Shown one piece after another: positions 54,257-62,934 of a stretch of 64,000 bases of DNA (position 1 is its first letter; every line of letters starts with the position of its first letter). Location: NCBI GenBank assembly GCA_016795325.1, contig JAEUHY010000015.1:372001-436000 (forward strand), written 5' to 3'. This DNA comes from Planctomycetota bacterium. Lineage in GTDB: Bacteria > Planctomycetota > UBA1135 > GCA-002686595. The position numbers and the translations under genes are program-made. A model generated the notes under the pieces. It saw only the letters and a list, made by a program, of their open reading frames with translations. It was not told the origin of the DNA and made no database searches.

Positions 54257-54720
54257 GGGGACGACGGCGAAGAGCAGCCAGGAAGGGGGCGGGTTGGCGA
54301 GTCCGCAAGTCGAACTCCAGCGACACTTCCCGCGCGCGCGCCACGATAGGCGCACAAACGCCGACGCGCCATGCACCACACAGCGATTCAAGGCACGCTT
54401 CGAGCTGGCCGTGGCGCAGTCGGAACGTGCGGAAGCGCTCGGAGTGCGCCTACCACATCTCGTGTTGAGGGCGGCTCATGACGCTGGATTTAGGGCCAAA
54501 GCGCCCCTGATCTCCGTGTTTGTCTTTGACTTCAAGTCGCGCGCTGAGCGAAATGGCGCACATCGGTCCCCGCTCCCCGTACCCCTGCCCGCGCGCGCGC
54601 GGAGGGGGTCTGGCGCGCCGAGTGCAAGCCGGGCGGGACACCTGGGCGCAGCCGCGGCCGGCGCGCCTGAGTGACTCCCGATTCAAGGTCGCAAACGCAA
54701 ACAAAGCAACGACTTAGGTC
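54257..54720. other. 464-base divergent gap
   Basis: It separates the lipoprotein gene (minus) from the LysM gene (plus). No gene, repeat or good promoter is visible; a TTGACT at 54526-54531 lacks a convincing -10. Confidence 0.4.
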
Positions 54721-55593
54721 GTGCTCACAGATCCCATGGGTCGTCTCGAAAAGATCGTCGTCTCGGTCGTCCTGTTCCTTGTCGCCATCATCCTGGGCAT
54801 TTCGCTCGGCACGGACACGCCTCCTGCCGGTGGCGCGCAAGCTTCCAAGCCGTCCGCGCCGCGCAACCCCGCCGCTTCGGGGCAGCCGGCCGCGAACCCC
54901 AACGCTCCGGCCGGCGTCATGTCGACCGGCCTGACGCCCGGCGCGGGCGCCCAGCCGGCCACCCCGCCGTCGAACGCTCCCGCCACCCCCGCCGCGAACC
55001 CCAATGGGGCCGCACCCGCGGCGGTTCCGGTCGGCGGCCAGCCGCCGGTCGTCGCTCCGGGGGCCGCGCCGGGCGCCGTCAACCCCGCCGCCGCTCCGGG
55101 CGCGGGCGCAGCGCCGGCCGGCCAAGGCGCCGCATCGGCGACGCCCTTCCTCGTCACGCGGGAAGGCCTCACGCCCACCGCGAGCGAAGAGTTCATGGCC
55201 TACACCTGGCAGGCCGGCGACACGTTCCCCGCGTTGGCCCAGCGCTACTACGGCTCGGCGAACCACGGCCCGCGCATCCGCGCGGCGAACGAAGGTCGCA
55301 CCGCGGTTTCCCTGGCGCCGGGCGATCGCATCCTGATCCCGTCGATGGCGACCCTCGAAAGCGATCGGATCGCCCGGCCCAGCGCGCGCGATCCGCAGGG
55401 TGGGGCGACCAACGCCGGCGCAGTCGCCGGTGCGACCTACACCGTCGCCGCCGGCGACGTGCTCGGCACGATCAGCAAGAAGGTCTACGGCACCGCTTCG
55501 AAGTGGCAGAAGATCCACGACGCCAACCGCGACGTGATCGGCGCCGACCCCAACCGCCTCAAGCCCGGCATGGTGCTGCGCATCCCGCAGTGA
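54721..55593 (+). CDS. Membrane-anchored protein with two LysM domains
   Basis: This 290-residue protein has a short start, one membrane helix (IVVSVVLFLVAIILGISLG), a long Pro/Ala/Gly-rich linker (about residues 38-140) and two LysM domains. The first covers AYTWQAGDTFPALAQRYYG and ends LAPGDRILIPS; the second TYTVAAGDVLGTISKKVYG and ends LKPGMVLRIPQ. LysM binds peptidoglycan. The GTG at 54721 and ATG at 54736 are both possible starts. A terminator follows. Confidence 0.85.
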   Translation: MLTDPMGRLEKIVVSVVLFLVAIILGISLGTDTPPAGGAQASKPSAPRNPAASGQPAANPNAPAGVMSTGLTPGAGAQPATPPSNAPATPAANPNGAAPAAVPVGGQPPVVAPGAAPGAVNPAAAPGAGAAPAGQGAASATPFLVTREGLTPTASEEFMAYTWQAGDTFPALAQRYYGSANHGPRIRAANEGRTAVSLAPGDRILIPSMATLESDRIARPSARDPQGGATNAGAVAGATYTVAAGDVLGTISKKVYGTASKWQKIHDANRDVIGADPNRLKPGMVLRIPQ

Positions 55594-55682
55594 TCGTCCG
55601 GCGCAGCGCGCCGCGCCGCACGCTCGGCGAGGCCGACTGCGCCGCACTCACCGCAACCGCGCTCGCCATCCAAGGCACGCTT

Positions 55683-55727
55683 CGCACACGCCCGCAGCCG
55701 CACCACGGCCGCGGGCGTGTGCGTTTT
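55683..55727 (+). terminator. Intrinsic terminator after the LysM gene
   Basis: A perfect 13-bp stem (CGCACACGCCCGC at 55683-55695 with its complement at 55711-55723), with GTTTTC after it. It also lies just downstream of the convergent sigma-54 activator gene, whose stop is at 55769. Confidence 0.8.
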
Positions 55728-55768
55728 CGGCGCCGCGCGCGGCCTTCGCGCCGGGCCCGCGCGGCCGC

Positions 55769-57181
55769 TCAACGCAGCCCGTAGCGATCGAGCTTCTTGT
55801 ACAGGTGCGAGCGCTGCATCCCGAGCGTCTCGGCGGTGCGTTTGATGTTGCCCTCGTTCTCGGCGAGCTTGCGGCGGATGAACAACGCCTCGCTGCGGTC
55901 CTTGAACTGCTCGAAGGTGGGGGCGCTGTAGGGATCCTCGGCCGGTGAGAGCGCAAGCGCAGCGGGCGGCGCACTGAGCGCGGCGCCGCCGTCCAGGATC
56001 CCTTCGAGTGCGCCGCGCGTGAGGGTCGGCCCGTCGGCGAGCACGCTCGCGCCCTCGAGCAGATTGCGCAGTTGGCGCACGTTGCCCGGGTAGGGGAGCG
56101 ACTTGAGCAGCGCCATGGCGTCGTCGTCGATCTCGAGCGCCGAGCGGCCGGAACGCGCGGCGAGTTCCGCCAGGAAACGTCGCGCCAGCGCGGGCACGTC
56201 CTCGGGCCGTTCCCGCAGCGCCGGCACCCGCAGCGGCACGACGTTGAGCCGGTAGAAGAGGTCCATCCGGAAGCTCTTGGCGTCCACGGCGGCGCGCAGG
56301 TCGGCGTTGGTCGCGGCGACGACGCGGATGTCGACCGGAATCGGACGCTGGCCGCCGACGCGCGTGACCTCGTGGGTCTCGAGCGCGCGCAGCAGCTTGG
56401 ACTGCGCCGCGAGCGGCATGTCGCCGATTTCGTCGAGGAACAGGGTCCCTTCGTGCGCGGCTTCGAAGTGTCCGACGCGGCGCTCGAACGCGCCGGTGAA
56501 GCTGCCCTTCTCGTGGCCGAACAGCTCGGACTCGATCAACTCCGAGGGGATGGCCGCGCAGTTGACCGGCACGAACGGGCCGGCGGCGCGTGCGCTGGAG
56601 AGGTGGATCTGGCGCGCGACCACTTCCTTGCCGGCGCCGTTCTCCCCGCTGATCAGCACCGCCGAATCACTGGCCGCGACGCGCGCCACCTGGTCGCGCA
56701 ACTGGCGCATCGGCGCGCTCTCGCCCAGCAGCTTCCACGGCTCGCTGAGCGCGCGCTTGAGCACGCGATTCTCCGCCGCCAGGGCGCGCTCGCGCAGCGC
56801 GCTCTTGAGCGAGGTCGACACACGGTTGTGCTCGAGCGGCTTCTCGAGGAAGTCGACGGCGCCGCGGCGCAGGGCGTCGACCGCGGTCGGAACGTCGCCG
56901 TGCCCGCTGATCATGATCACGCTGGGGCGCTGCGCGCGCTGCGCGAGCGCGTCGAGCAGTCCGGGTCCGTCCAGGCGCGGCATCTTCACGTCGCACAACG
57001 CGACCTCGGCGCTGCGACCGGCCGCCGCCTCCTTGTCCAGGCGCGCCAAGGCTTCCTCGCCGTCGCGCGCGGTCCAGACCTCGTAGCCTTCGTAGTTGAG
57101 CATCATCTCGAGCGACATGCGGATGTCGCCGTCGTCGTCGACGACCAGCACGATCGTCTTGGTCTGGCTGCGTGCACTCAT
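55769..57181 (-). CDS. NtrC-type sigma-54 response regulator
   Basis: The 470-residue protein has a receiver (residues 9-125) with DDD near residue 16 and phospho-acceptor Asp64 in ALCDVKMPRLDG. The AAA+ domain (about 150-375) has Walker A GENGAGKE, the sigma-54-contacting loop GSFTGA (226-231, GAFTGA family) and Walker B TLFLDEIG. A helix-turn-helix (NIKRTAETLGMQRSHLYKKL) ends the protein. It should activate promoters read by sigma-54. No kinase adjoins it; the kinase at 10104 has an NtrB-like H-box but is distant. Confidence 0.94.
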   Translation of the reverse strand: MSARSQTKTIVLVVDDDGDIRMSLEMMLNYEGYEVWTARDGEEALARLDKEAAAGRSAEVALCDVKMPRLDGPGLLDALAQRAQRPSVIMISGHGDVPTAVDALRRGAVDFLEKPLEHNRVSTSLKSALRERALAAENRVLKRALSEPWKLLGESAPMRQLRDQVARVAASDSAVLISGENGAGKEVVARQIHLSSARAAGPFVPVNCAAIPSELIESELFGHEKGSFTGAFERRVGHFEAAHEGTLFLDEIGDMPLAAQSKLLRALETHEVTRVGGQRPIPVDIRVVAATNADLRAAVDAKSFRMDLFYRLNVVPLRVPALRERPEDVPALARRFLAELAARSGRSALEIDDDAMALLKSLPYPGNVRQLRNLLEGASVLADGPTLTRGALEGILDGGAALSAPPAALALSPAEDPYSAPTFEQFKDRSEALFIRRKLAENEGNIKRTAETLGMQRSHLYKKLDRYGLR

Positions 57182-57316
57182 GCAGGCGATCGTGACAAGC
57201 CCTCGGGCGCCGCGCCACCGGCGCTATCCTGCGCCGCGCGCGCGAACGCGCCGGCGCTGCCCGCGGGCGCCAGGCGCGTCACCCGCAGCCTTTTCCCCAC
57301 GAGCGAACCCTCCCCC

Positions 57317-58522
57317 GTGTCCGCCCCCGACTCCGACTGGCTCGCGCGCCTCGCGCAGCGCGTGCGCTCCGGCCGCGCGCTCGTCGCGGGCGTGCTCTCC
57401 GGCACCTCGGGCGACGGCATCGACGTGGCGCTGGTGCGTTTCGATGGCGAGTCGGCGCTCGGCGCGCTGCGCAGCCCGCGCACGGTGTGGTTCGACACGC
57501 TGCCCTTCGAGCCGGAGCTCGCGCGCCGCGTGCGGGCGGTGCTCGACGGTGAACCGACCGGGCTGCGCGAGAGTGCGCTGCTCTCGCGCGATCTCGGCCG
57601 CGCCTTCGGGCGCGCCGTGGCCCACGCGCAGCGAGAGTTCGGTGAAGCGGTCGAACTCGTCGGCAGCCACGGACAGACCGTGTGGCACCACGACGGCCTC
57701 GAGTCGAGCGGGGCGGCGACGCTGCAGCTGGGCGACGGCGATTTCGTCGCCGAGGAAGTCGGCTGCGCGGTGGTGAGCGACTTCCGCCAGCGCGACATCG
57801 CGGCCGGCGGCGAAGGTGCTCCCCTGTCGGCGCTCGCCGACGATCTGGTGTTCGCTGCGTTGCCGCGGCCGAGCGCGGTGCTCAACCTCGGCGGCATGTC
57901 GAACTTGACGCTGCTCGAGTGCGATGGTGTGCGCGCCTTCGACTGCGGTCCGGCCTGTGCGCTGCTCGACGGCCTCGCGCGCCGCCTGCTCGGCGAGCCC
58001 TTCGACGAAGACGGTCGCGCTGCTGCGCGTGGACGCGCGCACGCGGCGCTGGTCGACGAGTTGCTCGCGCATCCGTTCCTGCTGCGCGCGCCGCCCAAGA
58101 GCACGGGGCGCGACACGTTCGGCGCGGCCTGGATCGAGCACGTGCTCGCGCGCGGGCGGGCGCTGGGCGTTGAGAGCCCCGAGGATTTCCTCGCCAGCGC
58201 GGCGCAGTTCGTCGCGCTGAGCGTCGCGCGCGCCTTGAAGGACTTCGGCGGCTCGCGCTGGAACTACCTCGTCGCCTGCGGCGGCGGCGCGCGCCATCCG
58301 CTCGTGCTCGACACGTTGGCGCTGCGTTCCCCGCATCCGCTCGTGGGCGGCGACGACTTCGGCGTCGACCCGGATGCTCGCGAGGCGCTGGTGTTCGCCA
58401 CGCTGGCGGCGCGCGCGCTCCTCGGCGAACCCGTCACGCGCCCGGGCGCGACGGGCGCCCGCGCGGGGCGTGTCCTGGGCAAGTTCAGTCCGCCGCCCGC
58501 GGCGGAAGCTCCCGCACCATGA
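57317..58522 (+). CDS. anmK: Anhydro-N-acetylmuramic acid kinase
   Basis: The 401-residue kinase phosphorylates 1,6-anhydro-MurNAc while opening its ring, a muropeptide recycling step. VLSGTSGDGIDVALVRFDG is the ATPase-fold phosphate-1 region, VGSHGQTVWH and SDFRQRDIAAGGEGAPL are AnmK signatures, and NLGGMSNLTLL and ACGGGARHP are conserved motifs. The GTG start is near the normal family position. nagZ overlaps it by four bases (ATGA), matching the pathway order. Confidence 0.93.
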   Translation: MSAPDSDWLARLAQRVRSGRALVAGVLSGTSGDGIDVALVRFDGESALGALRSPRTVWFDTLPFEPELARRVRAVLDGEPTGLRESALLSRDLGRAFGRAVAHAQREFGEAVELVGSHGQTVWHHDGLESSGAATLQLGDGDFVAEEVGCAVVSDFRQRDIAAGGEGAPLSALADDLVFAALPRPSAVLNLGGMSNLTLLECDGVRAFDCGPACALLDGLARRLLGEPFDEDGRAAARGRAHAALVDELLAHPFLLRAPPKSTGRDTFGAAWIEHVLARGRALGVESPEDFLASAAQFVALSVARALKDFGGSRWNYLVACGGGARHPLVLDTLALRSPHPLVGGDDFGVDPDAREALVFATLAARALLGEPVTRPGATGARAGRVLGKFSPPPAAEAPAP

Positions 58523-60069
58523 CCGACCGACTCATCCTGCAGCGCTGGATCGGCGCCGTGCTCGCGCCCGAGGTGCGTTCGCCCGGAACCATCGCCAGCA
58601 AGACCGCGATCGTTCCGCCGCCCGACTACCTCGCGGAGTATCCGCCCGCGCTCGTGGTGGCGTTCGGCCGGCTGCCCGGCGGCGCGCGCGCGCCGCACGC
58701 CGAGTTGCGGGCCGTGCGCGAGGCGTGCCTCGCCGCAGGTCACCAGGCGCCGCTCGTCGCCTGCGACCTGGAGCAGGGCGCAGGGCTGCACTTCGAGAGC
58801 GCGCGGCGCCTGCCGCCCGCGCTTGCGCTCGCCAGCGCCGCGCTGAGTTACCCGAGCGAGCGCGCTGGCTTCGACGCGTTGCTCGCCGCCGGCGAACTCA
58901 CGGCGCGCGAAGCCTTGGCGCAGGGCGTGCACCTCGTGCTCGCGCCGGTCGCCGACGTGAACACGCAGCGCTCCAATCCGATCGTCGCCGTGCGGAGCTT
59001 CGGCGATGAGCCGCGTGCGGCGGGCCAGCGCGCGGCGGCGTTCTTGATCGGACTGCATGCGGGCGGCGCCCTGGGTTGCGCCAAGCACTTCCCCGGGCAC
59101 GGCGACACGGCGCAGGATTCGCACATCGAAATCGCGCGCGTGCCGCGCGACGCCGCGGGCCTGCGCGAGACGGAGCTGGCCCCGTTCCGCACACTCATCG
59201 AGCACGGCGTCGACACCGTGATGGTGGGGCATCTGGACGTGCCGGCGCTGGGCGAACCGGCGGGCACTCCGGCGACCTTCTCGCGCGCCGCGCTCGAAGG
59301 CGTGCTGCGCACCGAGTTGGGCTTCGACGGCGTGGTCGTGAGCGACGCGATGAACATGGGGGCGCTGGCGCGCTTCGAGCAGCGCTACGTGCGCGCGCTG
59401 GCCGCGGGCTGCGACGTCCTGCTGTGTCCGCACGACCCGCGAGCTGCGGCGGAGGAACTGCTCGCCGCCGCCCTCGCCGGTCGACTGTCGCTCGAGCGCC
59501 TCGAACAGGCTGCGCTGCGCGCGGCCTCGCTGCGTCAGCGCGCCGCGCAACTCGCCCCGCGCACTGGGGAGCGCTGGCCGCGAACCTTGGATGCGTCGCT
59601 CGCCGAGGAGCTCGCGCTGCGCTCACTGCGCTGGCTCGGCGCCGCCTGGCCGCCGGCGGCGAGCGGACAACTCGTCGCGCGCGTCCCGACGCAAGTGGGG
59701 CCGGAATTCGCGGCCGCGTGGGAAGCCGCGGGCGTCGCGGCGCCCGAGGCCGGCCGGATTCCGTGCGTCGCCGCGGTGCTCGAGATGGGGGCGTGGCGGG
59801 GTTCGTACGGACTGAGCGCCGCGGAAGACGAGGCGCTCCGCGCCGAGCTCGCGCGCGCCGCTGCGCAACACGGTCACGCGGGGCTGGTGTGGTTCGGCTC
59901 GCCGCAGCAATTGCCCGAGTGGGCGCTGCGCGACGCGCGGCTCTCCGTGCTGTTGGCGCTCGCACCGACGCCTCCCCAGGTGCGGGCGGTGCTCCAGGTC
60001 CTCACGGGCGCCTCGCAGCGCGTCGTTGTCGCCAGCGGCGTCGGTAGCCTGCCCACGCGCGTGGGGTAG
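58519..60069 (+). CDS. nagZ: Beta-N-acetylhexosaminidase, glycoside hydrolase family 3 (NagZ-like)
   Basis: This 516-residue GH3 enzyme releases GlcNAc from GlcNAc-anhydroMurNAc peptides. GCAKHFPGHGDTAQDSH is the NagZ signature with the KH(x)GHGDT loop that holds the catalytic His, and VVVSDAMNMGAL contains the catalytic Asp. E. coli NagZ has about 340 residues; the C-terminal 170 residues here are extra and unassigned. The ATG overlaps the anmK stop. Product and substrate link the two genes. Confidence 0.88.
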   Translation: MTDRLILQRWIGAVLAPEVRSPGTIASKTAIVPPPDYLAEYPPALVVAFGRLPGGARAPHAELRAVREACLAAGHQAPLVACDLEQGAGLHFESARRLPPALALASAALSYPSERAGFDALLAAGELTAREALAQGVHLVLAPVADVNTQRSNPIVAVRSFGDEPRAAGQRAAAFLIGLHAGGALGCAKHFPGHGDTAQDSHIEIARVPRDAAGLRETELAPFRTLIEHGVDTVMVGHLDVPALGEPAGTPATFSRAALEGVLRTELGFDGVVVSDAMNMGALARFEQRYVRALAAGCDVLLCPHDPRAAAEELLAAALAGRLSLERLEQAALRAASLRQRAAQLAPRTGERWPRTLDASLAEELALRSLRWLGAAWPPAASGQLVARVPTQVGPEFAAAWEAAGVAAPEAGRIPCVAAVLEMGAWRGSYGLSAAEDEALRAELARAAAQHGHAGLVWFGSPQQLPEWALRDARLSVLLALAPTPPQVRAVLQVLTGASQRVVVASGVGSLPTRVG

Positions 60070-60543
60070 TCGGCCTCCGCGGCGCCGGGTCGGCTCACGC
60101 TGGTCTGCAGTGACTCAGCTTGACCGGCTTTCGCGCACCGCTATCATCACCCGACCTTTCGCCGGGACAGAGACTCCGCGAACGCCCCAATCCCACTCCC
60201 CCCGTCCCTTCCTGGCCAGCCCACTGCCGTCTGCGACCCCTCGGCCGAGCGCCGCGCCCCCGCGAGTCCCGCGACTGTCCCACCCCGCCGCGCGCGGGCC
60301 TCAGCCGTGACCCGCTCGGTGGCCTCGCCCAGCCGAACACCGCAGGCGGGCTGTGACACGCCCCGCTCCAACGCGGGCGCCACAGCCGCCGATCGCGCGC
60401 CGATCGACGCCGTCCCCGGTTGCGCCGCGACGCTACGGAGGCTGTGGATGAGACGAGCGTTCCCCACGGAGCCGCACGATTTCGGCGCGCAACGCGCCAT
60501 CCGCACAGCCCCCGCACGAGTCCTTCAAGAGGAAACCATCGAC
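60070..60543. other. 474-base upstream region with long leader
   Basis: No gene is visible. The promoter at 60120-60147 predicts a 390-base leader for the secreted protein gene, which could hold control elements; I see no clear riboswitch or hairpin. Confidence 0.4.
60120..60147 (+). promoter_or_regulatory. Sigma-70-type promoter with near-consensus boxes
   Basis: TTGACC (60120-60125) and TATCAT (60142-60147) are separated by 16 bases. Both boxes match the consensus at most positions. The predicted start lies near 60154, so the message would carry about 390 untranslated bases before ATG 60544. Confidence 0.55.
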
Positions 60544-62622
60544 ATGACCGGAATGCACCGGAAGCTCGGCCTGCTGCTCGCCGCCGCCCTCCTCACCGCG
60601 CCCGTCGCGTTGGCGCAGGACGTGAAGAGCACCTTCGACCAAGGCGTTGAGTTGCTCGCGCGTGGCCGCAACGAAGAGGCCCTGCGCGCCTTCCAGCAGG
60701 TGCTCTCGATGGAGCCGACCCACGAGCAGGCCTGGGAGCTGTGGACGTCGACCGACCACAAGGTGTGGCTCGAAATCCTCAAGGCGCAGGGCGACCTCGA
60801 ATTGGTCGGCAAGCGCATGATGGGCTTGGTCGAAGCCGCGCGCCGCGCGCGCCGCAACGACGACGCCTCGATCAAGAAGTTGCTCGGCGACCTGCAGGTC
60901 GAAGACCCGGTCTCGCGCCACGCCGCGCTGCGCCAGTTGGCCGCGGATCACGGCGAATACGCTGTGCCGTACCTGATCGGCTGGCTCGGCGACTCGGGCA
61001 ACGAAGAGCGCCGCATCACCGCCATCCAGGCCTTGAGCGCGATGCACGACGCCGTCCTGCCGCTCCACGAAGCGCTCGACAGCAGCGACGACTTCCTGCG
61101 CCAGGGCATCGTGATGGTGCTCGAGCGCACCAAGGACCCGCGTTCGGCGGGCGCCTTGGCGCACACCGCCAAGTCGGACTCGAGCGACGTCTGCCGCAAC
61201 CTCGCGCAGAAGGCCTTGGCCGCCATGGGCGCCGGCGCCGATCCGGTCGCGGCCTACACCAAGCTGGGCGACGACTACCACATGCGCCGCGGCAACGTCC
61301 TCGCCGATTACCACTGGAGTGAAGTGGTGTGGAGCTTCGCGGACGGCCGCCTGAGCTCGACGCCGACTCCGGCCGCGCTGTACGCCGACGCGATGGCGAA
61401 GAAGTGCTTCCGCCGCGCTCTGGCGCTAGACGCCGGCTACGTTCCGGCCCACGCCGGTCTCGCCCGCGCGCACGCCGGTGAAGTCGCTGCCGTCGAGGCC
61501 GCGCGCCGCGCCGGTGCGGACGTTTCGGCCTTGGAGCCGGTCGCGGGCAACGCCGCGGTTGCGCTCGGCCTGGGTGGGGCGGTTGCGGCGGACTCCGCCC
61601 TCGCTTCCGCGCTCGACGCCGGCGACGGCGCGACCGCCGTGGTGTTGGTCCGCGCCCTGGCCGAGATGTCGGCCGCGCCGACCGCGGCGATGGTGCGCGC
61701 GATGAGCTCCCTCGACGGCGCCGTCCAGAACGAGGCCGTCGTCGCGCTGGGCAACATGAGCGTGTGGGGCAAGCACCGCGCGAACCCCGAACTGGTCAAC
61801 GCGCTGGGCGCGATCGCTTCGCGCGAGGTGCTCCGCATCGCCTACGTGATCGACGGCGACGAAGCGCGCGCCAACGCGACCGTCGCGGCGCTCCGCGGCG
61901 CGGGCATGCTCGTCAACCACTCGGCGAGCGGCGTCCAGGGCCTCGCGCTGCTGCGCCGCATGGCCGGCGTCGACGTCGTCGTGGTGGCCGAGCGCCTCAG
62001 CGACATCACCGCGCACCAGATCATCCACGAGCTCAAGACCGAGAGCCACCTGGCGACCGCGCCGGTGTTCGTCTCGGCCGCCAACGCCGACGAAGTGGCC
62101 AACACCTTCGGCGACAAGGTCGCGGGCGCGTTCAACGCCGCCGACCTGAGCGCCGTGACGGCCGCGATGGAGACCAACGTCGGCGCCGAGCGTCAGCGCG
62201 CCGAGAGCCTCGCTCAGCAGGCCGCCGACGTGCTCGCCAAGCTCGGTGGGACCGGTACGGACCTGTCCGCCGTCGCGGGCCAGCTCGTCGTCGCCCTCAG
62301 CCGCCCCGATGGCGTGGCCGTGCCGGCCGCGTACGCGCTCGTCACCGCCGGCAACGCGTCGCACGTCACCGCGCTCTCGGGCGTGGTCGCGGACGCTGGT
62401 CGCTCGGAAGGCGTCCGCGTCGCCGCGTCCCACGCGCTCACCGCGCTCTTCGGCCGCGGCGTCGCCGCCGGTGATGCGGCTGCGATCCTCAACGCGGTGG
62501 TGAGCAGCGACTCGCCGCTGGCCGTCCGCAAGGCCGCGGCGCAGGCCCTGGGCGCGAGCGCGATGTCGGTCAGCGACCGCGTGACGCAACTCAACTCGGT
62601 CGGCGCGGCGGCTCAGAACTGA
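60544..62622 (+). CDS. Secreted TPR/HEAT-like protein with a degenerate receiver domain
   Basis: The 692-residue protein has a signal peptide (LGLLLAAALLTAPVALA). A TPR-like unit (TFDQGVELLARGRNEEALRAF) and HEAT-like repeats follow (YLIGWLGDSGNEERRITAIQALSAM, VVALGNMSVWGKHR). Residues about 429-541 look like a response-regulator receiver: IAYVIDGDEARANATVAAL, VVVVAERL, APVFVSAANADEV. The phospho-acceptor Asp is replaced by Ala and the conserved Lys near the end is lost, so it is a pseudo-receiver. HEAT-like units return at the C-terminus. A receiver fold outside the cytoplasm is unusual. GAGGA lies about ten bases before ATG 60544. Confidence 0.8.
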   Translation: MTGMHRKLGLLLAAALLTAPVALAQDVKSTFDQGVELLARGRNEEALRAFQQVLSMEPTHEQAWELWTSTDHKVWLEILKAQGDLELVGKRMMGLVEAARRARRNDDASIKKLLGDLQVEDPVSRHAALRQLAADHGEYAVPYLIGWLGDSGNEERRITAIQALSAMHDAVLPLHEALDSSDDFLRQGIVMVLERTKDPRSAGALAHTAKSDSSDVCRNLAQKALAAMGAGADPVAAYTKLGDDYHMRRGNVLADYHWSEVVWSFADGRLSSTPTPAALYADAMAKKCFRRALALDAGYVPAHAGLARAHAGEVAAVEAARRAGADVSALEPVAGNAAVALGLGGAVAADSALASALDAGDGATAVVLVRALAEMSAAPTAAMVRAMSSLDGAVQNEAVVALGNMSVWGKHRANPELVNALGAIASREVLRIAYVIDGDEARANATVAALRGAGMLVNHSASGVQGLALLRRMAGVDVVVVAERLSDITAHQIIHELKTESHLATAPVFVSAANADEVANTFGDKVAGAFNAADLSAVTAAMETNVGAERQRAESLAQQAADVLAKLGGTGTDLSAVAGQLVVALSRPDGVAVPAAYALVTAGNASHVTALSGVVADAGRSEGVRVAASHALTALFGRGVAAGDAAAILNAVVSSDSPLAVRKAAAQALGASAMSVSDRVTQLNSVGAAAQN

Positions 62623-62707
62623 GCGGATTTCCGCCGATACCGATCGCCAGCCTAGGATGCAGCGCGCCCGCGAAGGCGCGCTCCACATCCCGAAGGCACT
62701 CGTACAA

Positions 62708-62782
62708 GCCAGTGTAGCTCAGCGGTAGAGCACCGCTTTCGTAAAGCGGGGGTCACGGGTTCGAATCCCGTCTCTGGCTCCA
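62708..62782 (+). tRNA. tRNA-Thr (anticodon CGT)
   Basis: A 75-base cloverleaf including encoded CCA (62780-62782). Anticodon stem CCGCT/AGCGG holds loop TTCGTAA, so anticodon CGT (62740-62742) reads ACG. The T arm has GGTTCGAATCC. The acceptor has one T-T mismatch. The gene sits 85 bases after the secreted protein gene. Confidence 0.93.
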
Positions 62783-62934
62783 ATCCACGCGCCGGTCGCA
62801 CCTCTCGAGTGCGGCCGGCGCGAGGTGTTTTCCGCGCGCCGCGTCGCGACGGCCAGGGCTGCGGTCAGCGTCCGCAGTGGTGCTGGCGGCGGAATCCTGC
62901 GCGGCCGCGCGCCGTCGAGGCAGCCGTCGCCGAC

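Noticed and set aside
54526-54554. TTGACT followed by CGAAAT as a promoter for the LysM gene
   Set aside because: The -10 matches consensus at only three positions and the leader would be long; not convincing.
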